Shown in pieces: positions 8,672 to 15,648 of a stretch of 64,000 bases of DNA. The notes below the pieces were generated by a model that saw only the letters and a list, made by a program, of their open reading frames with translations, did not search any database and had not been told where the DNA came from. The stretch lies in NCBI RefSeq assembly GCF_001830555.1, contig NZ_MIAM01000006.1:85154-149153 (forward strand), written 5' to 3'. Numbering within the stretch: position 1 is the first letter of the stretch; every line of letters begins with the position of its first letter. Made by a program: the position numbers and the translations under genes. The stretch is from Sphingopyxis sp. RIFCSPHIGHO2_12_FULL_65_19. GTDB taxonomy: Bacteria > Pseudomonadota > Alphaproteobacteria > Sphingomonadales > Sphingomonadaceae.

Positions 8672-9799
8672 ATGATGACGACCGACATGAACCGCCGCGG
8701 CCTGATGAAGCTTGCCGGTGGCGGCCTTTTTGCAGCGACGGCGGGCGCGGGAAGCGCGGCATCGGCAGCATCCGCCGCGCCGGCAAAGCCATCGCCCGGC
8801 GTGACGCCCATCGTCGTCGACGGATGCAGCCCCTCGGCACCGACCGCCGAATATCTGGCGCTGCTGCGCAAGGGCGGCGTCGATAGCTGGAGCGTCAGCA
8901 TGTTGCCCACGCTCCTCCAGATGTCGGCGCTGCTCGAGTTCGTCGACCTGCATTCCAAGGAAGTCGCCATCGCAAAGAGCGCCGCCGACATTCGGCGCCT
9001 GAAGCAGGAGGGCAGGATATCGCTCACCATCGGTTGGCAGGAAGCTGACCTGTTCGCGATGAAGGGCGAAAGCGACTGGTGGTCCAAACCGCCAAAAACC
9101 ACGATGCGGCTTTTCTACGAAGCGGGGCTGCGCGTCGTGGGCCTTGTCTATAACCTCACCAACGCCTTTGCCGGGGGCTGCCTGGACCCGAAGGTCGGTT
9201 TGACGAAGGCGGGCCGCGCGGTCGTCGCCGACATGCAGTCGATGGGCATCCTGGTCGATGTCGGCGGGCATATGGGCGAGCAATCGAGCCTCGACATCAT
9301 CGCGATGGCCGAGCGCCCGATCGTGTGTACGCATTCCAACGTCGCCGCGCTCAACCCCAACCCGCGCAATACGTCCGACCGGGTCATCGAGGGCATCGCG
9401 CGGACCGGCGGCCTGTTTGGCGTCAGCGCGATCGACCCGTTCATGAGCTGGAGCGGCAACGATGTCGGCAAACGGCAGCAGCCGCAAAAACGTGCGGACG
9501 TAAAACGTTACGTCGACGAACTCGACTATCTGAAAAGGCTCGTCGGCGTCGACCATATCGGCATCGGCGGCGACTTCACCGTTGGCTCGACCTCGTCGAT
9601 CTATCCCGACGAGTCCTTCGCCTTTCCGCCCGAAATGACCTATGTTCAGGACCCGATCCAATATGCGAACGGCTTTGAGGATATTTCAAAGCTGCCCGCG
9701 GTTCGTGCCGAGATGGTACGCCGCGGCTGGCGCACCGACGAGATCGACAAGGTCATGGGAGAAAACTGGATGCGCGTTTATGCGGCGAGCATCGGTTAG
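8672..9799 (+). CDS. Membrane-dipeptidase-like (M19) protein with altered metal site, Tat-type signal
   Basis: A 375-residue member of the renal dipeptidase family. Recognisable blocks are LGLT-like GLTKAGRAVV, the ILVDVGGHMGEQ segment, the conserved THSN (normally SHSN) followed by NPRN, and GIGGDF. The N-terminus carries a twin-arginine-like NRRGLMKLAGGG and an Ala-rich signal. At the position of the usual metal-binding HxD (DGHxD) the protein reads DGCSPS (residues 50-55), so two canonical zinc ligands are absent. It may be a divergent subfamily with a different metal site rather than a classical dipeptidase. I chose the ATG at 8672 because GGTGGAG lies just upstream; an in-frame ATG at 8651 is possible. 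Confidence 0.75.
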   Translation: MMTTDMNRRGLMKLAGGGLFAATAGAGSAASAASAAPAKPSPGVTPIVVDGCSPSAPTAEYLALLRKGGVDSWSVSMLPTLLQMSALLEFVDLHSKEVAIAKSAADIRRLKQEGRISLTIGWQEADLFAMKGESDWWSKPPKTTMRLFYEAGLRVVGLVYNLTNAFAGGCLDPKVGLTKAGRAVVADMQSMGILVDVGGHMGEQSSLDIIAMAERPIVCTHSNVAALNPNPRNTSDRVIEGIARTGGLFGVSAIDPFMSWSGNDVGKRQQPQKRADVKRYVDELDYLKRLVGVDHIGIGGDFTVGSTSSIYPDESFAFPPEMTYVQDPIQYANGFEDISKLPAVRAEMVRRGWRTDEIDKVMGENWMRVYAASIG

Positions 9800-9839
9800 C
9801 GCGGTGTCGGCCATCGACAGCGCCGCCGCCTGACCGACC

Positions 9840-10343
9840 ATGACCCGGACGCGCCCGGTCGACCGGCTCGACATCAAGATCATGGCGGCGCTCGAACGGA
9901 ACGGGCGCATGACCAGGGCGCAATTGTCCGACGCCGTGGACCTGTCGGCAACGCCTTGCTCCGCCCGCATCGCCAGGCTGGAGGCGGCCGGGGATATCCG
10001 GGGCTATCACGCCGACATCGATATCGAGCGGCTGGGCGGCCTGCGCCAGTTTGTGGTGATCGCCAGCCTTTCGCAATGGACGTCCGATCGCGCGCGGCGG
10101 TTCGAGGAGATGGTGGCGGGCGTTCCGCAGATCGCCGAATGCGACGCGGTTTTCGGTTCGGTCGACTATATGATGCGCGTTTATGCGGTCGACGCGGCGC
10201 ATTGCAGCGCGATCATGGCGCCGCTGCTTTCGATCGACCTCGACTATACCGTTCTGCCGGTGTCGCGCACCGTGCGCGCGCCGCACGAAATTGCCATGAC
10301 GACCCTGCTGGCGCTCGACGGTCCCGACAGGCGAAGTCGCTGA
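9840..10343 (+). CDS. Lrp/AsnC-family regulator 1
   Basis: A 167-residue protein with an N-terminal AsnC-type helix-turn-helix (LDIKIMAALERNGRMTRAQLSDAVDLSATPCSARIARLE) and a C-terminal RAM effector domain (CDAVFGSVDYMMRVYAVD). Such proteins bind amino acids and regulate their metabolism. It lies 40 nt after the M19 gene and 121 nt before dgcN, and it closely resembles the second Lrp protein at 14238-14735. The two regulators bracket the dgcN-dgcA-deacylase genes, suggesting control by an amino acid such as D- or L-glutamate; that part is inference. Confidence 0.9.
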   Translation: MTRTRPVDRLDIKIMAALERNGRMTRAQLSDAVDLSATPCSARIARLEAAGDIRGYHADIDIERLGGLRQFVVIASLSQWTSDRARRFEEMVAGVPQIAECDAVFGSVDYMMRVYAVDAAHCSAIMAPLLSIDLDYTVLPVSRTVRAPHEIAMTTLLALDGPDRRSR

Positions 10344-10464
10344 TGCGGCGCGCCAATATGGACACAAATCCTGTGCCTCTTGTCCTAGGTCCGGCGGAGG
10401 CGGGGGCGTCCGGGAAACGGGACGCAGCCTGCCGTCTTTTCCTGTTCTGCCATTGGGGCCTATC

Positions 10465-11481
10465 ATGATCGAGCTGCGCAAACCCTATCTTCTGTTCATC
10501 GGCGACGTGGCGAAAGTCCATAGCGCCAAAACCGCGTTCGGCATCCGCGACTGGGCGCGCGATGCCTGTCTGGGCCAGTATCGGCTGACCGACAGCGCCG
10601 TCGATATCGGCCTGCCCGATCTCGATCCCCGCTCCGCAGCTGCCAGCGGGGCGGGGTCGCTGGTGATCGGCGTGGCGCCGGTGGGCGGCCAGATTCCCGC
10701 CGGCTGGCACGCGGCGTTGATCGAGGCCGCGCACGCCGGGCTCGACATCGTCAGCGGGATGCACAGCTTGCTGGCCGACATCGCGCCGCTGCGCGAAGCG
10801 GCCGAGGCATCGGGCGTGCGCCTGGTCGACGTGCGCGTGCCGCCGCCGGATATCCCGATTGCGACCGGACGGAAACGGACGGGGCGGCGATTGCTGACCG
10901 TCGGGACCGATTGTGCGCTGGGCAAGAAATATACCGCGCTGGCGCTTGCCGATGCGCTGCGCCGGTCGGGCGCCGACGTATCGTTCCGCGCGACGGGACA
11001 GACCGGCATCATCATCGCCGGTTCGGGCATCCCGATGGATGCCGTCGTGTCCGACTTCATCGCCGGTGCGGCCGAGGCGCTGTCACCCGATGCGGCAGCC
11101 GATCATTGGGACGTGATCGAGGGGCAGGGCGCGATCTACCATCCCGCCTTTGCCGGTGTGACCCACGGGCTGATCCATGGGTCGCAACCCGATGTGATCA
11201 TTTTGTGCCACGAACCCGGCCGCGACCATTTCCATTCCTTCCCCGACTTTCCGGTCCGATCGCTGCGCGCGGTTGCCGATGCCTGTCTGGATGCGGCGCG
11301 CGTCACCAACGCGTCGGCACGGCTTGCCGCGGTGAGCCTGAATACGTCGCACCTCGACGATGCCGCCTGTGCGCGGGCGCTCGAATGCGCCAGCGCCGAA
11401 CTGGGGGTGCCGGCGTTCGATCCGTTGCGGACGTCGATGGACGACGCGCTGGCGTCCATCCTGGGCCGCGCCGATGGATAG
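10465..11481 (+). CDS. dgcN: DUF1611-family protein, DgcN-type D-glutamate N-acetyltransferase (copy 1)
   Basis: A 338-residue cytoplasmic protein of the DUF1611 family, with a Rossmann-like N-terminal half and a P-loop-like C-terminal half (TVGTDCALGKKYTALAL, then GQTGIIIAGSGIPMDAVVSDF and IEGQGAIYHP). Homologues named DgcN work with the racemase DgcA in D-glutamate catabolism: DgcN acetylates D-Glu and DgcA converts N-acetyl-D-Glu to the L form. The next gene here is exactly such an enolase-superfamily enzyme and overlaps this gene by 8 nt. I chose the ATG at 10465; a TTG at 10453 is in frame but unnecessary. A second copy lies at 61982-63019. Confidence 0.8.
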   Translation: MIELRKPYLLFIGDVAKVHSAKTAFGIRDWARDACLGQYRLTDSAVDIGLPDLDPRSAAASGAGSLVIGVAPVGGQIPAGWHAALIEAAHAGLDIVSGMHSLLADIAPLREAAEASGVRLVDVRVPPPDIPIATGRKRTGRRLLTVGTDCALGKKYTALALADALRRSGADVSFRATGQTGIIIAGSGIPMDAVVSDFIAGAAEALSPDAAADHWDVIEGQGAIYHPAFAGVTHGLIHGSQPDVIILCHEPGRDHFHSFPDFPVRSLRAVADACLDAARVTNASARLAAVSLNTSHLDDAACARALECASAELGVPAFDPLRTSMDDALASILGRADG

Positions 11482-12568
11482 GTTTTCCGGGCCTGCTCCC
11501 ATGCTCGGCGCCGCCAGGGCCGCCGACACCATCGTCGCGGCCGCGTCGCCGATGCCCCCGCTGTCGCTCGACGTGGCGATTGAAAGGCTGGGCTTTGCCG
11601 CGCCGTTTCGCATCTCGGGATATGTTTTCGATCATCAGGACGTCATCGTCGTGACGCTGTCCGATGGCGAACATGTCGGCCGCGGCGAGGCGTCGGGCGT
11701 TTATTATCGGGGCGAGACGGCCGATGTCATGGCGGCGCAGGTTGAGGCCACGCGCGCGCTCATCGAACAGGGCGTGAGCCGCGCGATGCTGCGCGCGGCG
11801 ATGTCAGCGGGCGGCGCGCGCAACGCGGTCGATGCGGCGATCTGGGATCTGGAAGCCAAGCGGGCCGGGCGCTCGGTCTATGAACTTGTCGGCATTGCGC
11901 CGCTGGCCGCGCTCGCGACGACTTTCACGCTGGGCGCGGACCATCCGGCCGCGATGGCCGCCCGCGCCGCCGCATTCGCCGACGTCCCGCACCTGAAGGT
12001 CAAGTTGACGGGCGAATTGGACGTCGACATCGACCGGGTCCGCGCCATCCGCGCGGCGCGGCCTGACGCCTGGCTGGGGGTCGACGGCAACCAGGGGTTT
12101 GCCCGCAAGGATCTCAAGCCGCTGATCGCCGCGCTTGTGGAAGAGCGGGTTTCGCTTCTCGAACAGCCGGTGCAGCGGGGCCGCGAGGCCGACCTGGACG
12201 GGGTGAAATGCCCGATCCCGATCGCGGCCGACGAAAGCGTGCTGACACTGGAGGAAATTCCCGGCCTTGTCGGGCGGTTCGACGTGGTCAACATCAAGCT
12301 CGACAAGTGCGGCGGCCTGACGGAAGGGCTGGAAATGGCGAAGCAGGCCCGCCTGCTTGGCCTGGGCGTGATGGTCGGGTGCATGGTGGGGTCCAGCCTC
12401 GGCATGGCGCCGGCGTGCGTGCTGGGACAGCTTTGCGATGTCGTCGATCTCGACGGCCCGATCTTTCTGGCAGAGGATCGTGTCCCGTCGATGGAATATG
12501 TTCGCGGCCGCGCCCGGTGCCCCGACGACCTTTGGGGATTTCCAGCGACCAGCGGGGCGCGCGGGTGA
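11474..12568 (+). CDS. dgcA: Enolase-superfamily epimerase, DgcA-type N-acetyl-Glu racemase or dipeptide epimerase (copy 1)
   Basis: A 364-residue protein of the muconate-lactonising / L-Ala-D/L-Glu epimerase group. Visible catalytic elements are the KxK motif (HLKVKL), metal ligands in GVDGNQ, LLEQPV and AADES, and the second catalytic lysine in VNIKLDKCGG. It overlaps the end of dgcN and ends in a stop codon overlapping the start of the deacylase gene, so the three are translationally coupled. Partner context favours N-acetyl-D/L-glutamate racemisation, but an L-Ala-D/L-Glu epimerase is the obvious alternative. The start is uncertain: ATG codons at 11501 and 11551 would also preserve the conserved domain. 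Confidence 0.78.
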   Translation: MDRFSGPAPMLGAARAADTIVAAASPMPPLSLDVAIERLGFAAPFRISGYVFDHQDVIVVTLSDGEHVGRGEASGVYYRGETADVMAAQVEATRALIEQGVSRAMLRAAMSAGGARNAVDAAIWDLEAKRAGRSVYELVGIAPLAALATTFTLGADHPAAMAARAAAFADVPHLKVKLTGELDVDIDRVRAIRAARPDAWLGVDGNQGFARKDLKPLIAALVEERVSLLEQPVQRGREADLDGVKCPIPIAADESVLTLEEIPGLVGRFDVVNIKLDKCGGLTEGLEMAKQARLLGLGVMVGCMVGSSLGMAPACVLGQLCDVVDLDGPIFLAEDRVPSMEYVRGRARCPDDLWGFPATSGARG

Positions 12569-14238
12569 TGCGCCGGTTACGCCGTTCCGCCGCGGTTGCT
12601 TCGGCGTTCCGCCGTGCCCGCACCGCACGCGCGCTGGCCGTTGCCGCCTGTGCCGCCCTGCTGGTTTCGGCAACACCCGCCGCCGACTATGACATCGTCA
12701 TAAGGGGAGGGCGCCTGCTCGACGGTGCGGGCAATCCCTGGGTCCATGCCGATGTCGGCATCAAGGACGGCCGGATCGCAAAGATCGGACGCATCGCGGC
12801 GCCGGGCGCGAAGGTCATCGACGCGACCGGAAAATATGTGTCGCCCGGCTTCATCGACATGATGGACCAGTCGGGCGCCGTGTTGCTGAAAAGCGGCGCG
12901 GCGGAGAACAAGCTGCGCATGGGCGTGACGACGTTGATCGGCGGCGAGGGCGGGACGCCCGTCCCGGCCGGTCGGATAACGCAATATTTCGATGACCTTG
13001 CCCGGCGGGGGATCGCCGTCAACTTCGGCACATATTACAGCGCGACGCAGGCACGGGTCGAGGTCATGGGTGACGCCGCGGGCGCTCCGACGTCGGCCCA
13101 GATCGACCAGATGGGCGGACTGGTCGATACCGCGATGAAAGCGGGGGCGTTCGGGATCAGCACCGCGTTGATGTATCCGCCCGATTCCTTTCAATCGACC
13201 GAGGATCTGATCGCGCTGGCAAAAGTGTCCGCCCGGTGCGGCGGGTTTTACGCGACGCATCTGCGCGACGAAAGCGCGCGGCTGGTGGAATCGGTCGACG
13301 AGGCGATCCGGATCGGCGAAGAAAGCGGCGCGAAGGTCGAGATATTCCACCTCAAGGCGGCCTATGCGCCGGGCTGGGGCACGCTGATGCCGCGGGCGAT
13401 CGCGAACATCGGCGCGGCGCGCGCGCGCGGGCTCGACATCGCCGCCGACATCTATCCCTACACCGCCGCGGGCACCGGGCTCGAAGGGACTGTGCCCGCG
13501 CATGTCTTTGCGCAAGGCACCGATGCCGCGATCGCCAAGCTGCGCGATCCTGCCATGCGCGCCCGGCTGAAACAGGAGCTTGCGGCAGGAAGCCGGGCGG
13601 GTTGGTCGAGCCTTGTCGAGGCCGCCGGTGGCTGGCGGAATATCGTGCTCGCCAATTCGCATCGCGCCGACACTGCTCGCCTCCATGGCAAGAATTTTGT
13701 CGAGATCGGCGCGATGCTGGACAAGGACCCCGCCGATGCCGCGTGGGACATCATGCTCGATGCGCTTCCTGAACGCGCGTTCGCACTCTATTTCGTGATG
13801 GATGAAGCCGACATCGACGCGGCGATCAAGCAGCCGTGGGTGGGTATCGGGAGCGATGGGGCGGCGGCCGAAAAGCTGGGCGAGCTCGACGGCATGGCGC
13901 TGCCCCATCCCCGATCCTACGGCACCTTCGCGCGCGTCCTCGCCGAATATGTGCGCAACCGCCAGATACTCCCGTTGGAAGACGCAGTGCGCAAGATGAC
14001 CTCGTGGCCGGCGCATCGCTTGGGGCTGGCGGACCGGGGTGTGCTGCGCGAAGGGTTGCGCGCCGACGTCATCGTTTTCGACCTCGACGACATCCGCGAC
14101 CATGCCGACTGGGCGGCGCCGACGCGGCCGGCGACGGGAATCGACCATGTCATCGTGAACGGGGTGCTGGCACTCGAACAGGGCCGTCACACGGGCGCCC
14201 GTTCGGGAATGGTGCTGCGGCACAGCTGCGACGGGTGA
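12568..14238 (+). CDS. N-acyl-D-amino-acid deacylase-like amidohydrolase with variant metal motifs, exported
   Basis: A 556-residue protein of the D-aminoacylase branch of the amidohydrolase superfamily, with a basic N-terminus and hydrophobic signal (about residues 1-41). Conserved blocks are YDIVIRGGRLLDGAG, PGFID (93-97), THLRDES, KVEIFHLKAAY, ADIYPYTA, IGSDG and HPRSYGTFARVL. Two metal-site motifs differ from characterised D-aminoacylases: the HxH after PGFID is MMDQ, and the usual GNCG is GEGG, so the Cys ligand is lost. It may use an altered metal centre, as a distinct subfamily. It would release D-amino acids from N-acyl or peptide-linked precursors, feeding dgcN-dgcA. Its ATG overlaps the dgcA stop codon, and its own stop overlaps the next start. 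Confidence 0.72.
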   Translation: MRRLRRSAAVASAFRRARTARALAVAACAALLVSATPAADYDIVIRGGRLLDGAGNPWVHADVGIKDGRIAKIGRIAAPGAKVIDATGKYVSPGFIDMMDQSGAVLLKSGAAENKLRMGVTTLIGGEGGTPVPAGRITQYFDDLARRGIAVNFGTYYSATQARVEVMGDAAGAPTSAQIDQMGGLVDTAMKAGAFGISTALMYPPDSFQSTEDLIALAKVSARCGGFYATHLRDESARLVESVDEAIRIGEESGAKVEIFHLKAAYAPGWGTLMPRAIANIGAARARGLDIAADIYPYTAAGTGLEGTVPAHVFAQGTDAAIAKLRDPAMRARLKQELAAGSRAGWSSLVEAAGGWRNIVLANSHRADTARLHGKNFVEIGAMLDKDPADAAWDIMLDALPERAFALYFVMDEADIDAAIKQPWVGIGSDGAAAEKLGELDGMALPHPRSYGTFARVLAEYVRNRQILPLEDAVRKMTSWPAHRLGLADRGVLREGLRADVIVFDLDDIRDHADWAAPTRPATGIDHVIVNGVLALEQGRHTGARSGMVLRHSCDG

Positions 14239-14735
14239 TGCCGGTGCCGTATAGCCGTCCGGGATCGCTTGATCCGATCGACCTGAAAATCCTTGCCGCG
14301 CTGCATGCGGACGGGCGGCTGAGCAAGGTCCGGCTGGCGCGCGCGGTCGGCCTGTCACCGACCCCGTGCGCGGCGCGGATCGACAGGCTGGAAGCGGCCG
14401 ACATTATCCGCGGATATCATGCCGCGCTCGATGTCGAACGGCTCGGCAATCTCAGCCAGTTTGTCGTGACGGTCAGCATCAAGGATTATACCACGCAAAA
14501 ATCGCGGCAGTTCGAGGCGATCGTTGGTGAGAGCCTTTACATCGTCGCGTGTGACGCCGTGTTCGGCGCGGTCGATTATGTCATGCGGATCTTCGCGCGG
14601 AATGTGCGCCACTATCACGCGATCATGGAGCCGTTCCTGGCGATGGAGATGGACTACACAACATATCCTGTCTCGAAAAACATGCGTGATCGTGCAGGTC
14701 TCGATCTGATCCAGCTTCTAGGTCCGCAATCCTGA
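14238..14735 (+). CDS. Lrp/AsnC-family regulator 2
   Basis: A 165-residue AsnC-type regulator. It has the helix-turn-helix LDPIDLKILAALHADGR...VGLSPTPCAARIDRLE and a RAM domain (CDAVFGAVDYVMRIFARN). It is clearly a paralogue of the Lrp protein at 9840-10343, sharing motifs such as TPC-ARI-RLEAA, IRGYHA and CDAVFG-VDY. The ATG overlaps the deacylase stop (TGATG), so it is the last gene of the operon. Lrp-type proteins form mixed oligomers in some bacteria, so the pair could form hetero-oligomers; this is speculation. An AT-rich gap of about 120 bp follows before the protease genes. Confidence 0.9.
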   Translation: MPVPYSRPGSLDPIDLKILAALHADGRLSKVRLARAVGLSPTPCAARIDRLEAADIIRGYHAALDVERLGNLSQFVVTVSIKDYTTQKSRQFEAIVGESLYIVACDAVFGAVDYVMRIFARNVRHYHAIMEPFLAMEMDYTTYPVSKNMRDRAGLDLIQLLGPQS

Positions 14736-14856
14736 TCCGGTCACAGCATCGCCCACCATCATTCTTCATCGAAGTTGTTTCAAATCGGTCGCAATAGCTG
14801 TTTGCAATTCATCGGCATTAACTGAATAAGCGGGTTCATCAGGCGCGGAGGGGGTG

Positions 14857-15648
14857 ATGCGCGGACTCGCATTTTTCGTCTATTTGACGGCGTGCTCCGC
14901 CTCGGCAGAGGCGGCCGACCTCCTGTTCGAGCGACCCACGGCTCCAAATGACGCGTCGCCCGAAATTATCGGCGGCTCGAAACTCGATCCTGACCAGTGG
15001 CCGGCGACCTTGGTGTTCACATCGGCCTCGGCCGAACGCTGCACCGCCACCGCCATCGGCCCGCGCGTCCTGTTGACCGCGGGGCATTGCATCCGCAGCG
15101 GCGCAAAGGGCCAGATTGCCGGATCGGCGGTGAAGGTCGAATGCAATGCGCACGAAAATTATTCGACCGGCGCTTATTATGACATCGCCCTGTGCTTTGC
15201 TTCCACGGACATCAAGCTGCTGGCCGGCGCCCCCTATGAGCGCATCGACGTCGCCGACGGATCGGTGCGCGGCGAACAGCTGATGCTGCTGGGCTATGGC
15301 TGCACAAAGCTGGGCGGCGCAGGCGGCATCCTTTATGGGGGCGCGGGCATCGTCCGCGATGCCGCGACCGCCGAAATGCCCTATTTCGTGACCGGCGGCG
15401 GCGCGGCGGTCTGTTCGGGCGACAGCGGCGGCGGCGCTTACCGCGTGTCGGGTGCGATTTCGCGGCGTATCGTCGGCATCGCGTCGGCGATGGCCGGCGG
15501 CGATCGCTCCAATTTTGCGGCACTCGCCGACCCCGATGTCGCGCAATATATTCGCGACTGGCAGAGCCGCCGGGTCGATCCTGCAACCGGCGCAACCATC
15601 AAGGCGGATATTTGTGGTCTCGACCCGATCTATACTTGCCATCCTTAG
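14857..15648 (+). CDS. Secreted trypsin-like serine protease (S1)
   Basis: A 263-residue protease with a short signal peptide (to about residue 20, SASAEA). The activation site EIIGG (about 36-40) is the typical mature N-terminus after zymogen cleavage. The triad is visible: His77 in LLTAGHC, Asp109 in YYDIALC and Ser190 in SGDSGGG. Six or more cysteines suggest disulphides and an extracytoplasmic location. An ATG at 14857 follows a strong GGAGGGGG Shine-Dalgarno; a GTG at 14854 is equally in frame. The 3' end overlaps the following subtilase gene by 35 nt, so the two proteases are probably made together. Confidence 0.88.
   Translation: MRGLAFFVYLTACSASAEAADLLFERPTAPNDASPEIIGGSKLDPDQWPATLVFTSASAERCTATAIGPRVLLTAGHCIRSGAKGQIAGSAVKVECNAHENYSTGAYYDIALCFASTDIKLLAGAPYERIDVADGSVRGEQLMLLGYGCTKLGGAGGILYGGAGIVRDAATAEMPYFVTGGGAAVCSGDSGGGAYRVSGAISRRIVGIASAMAGGDRSNFAALADPDVAQYIRDWQSRRVDPATGATIKADICGLDPIYTCHP

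Noticed and set aside
10360..10377. Weak inverted repeat GGACACA-AATCC-TGTGCC before the first dgcN
   Set aside because: The arms differ in length by one base and no second copy is seen near the other Lrp gene or dgc pair; too weak to call an Lrp site.
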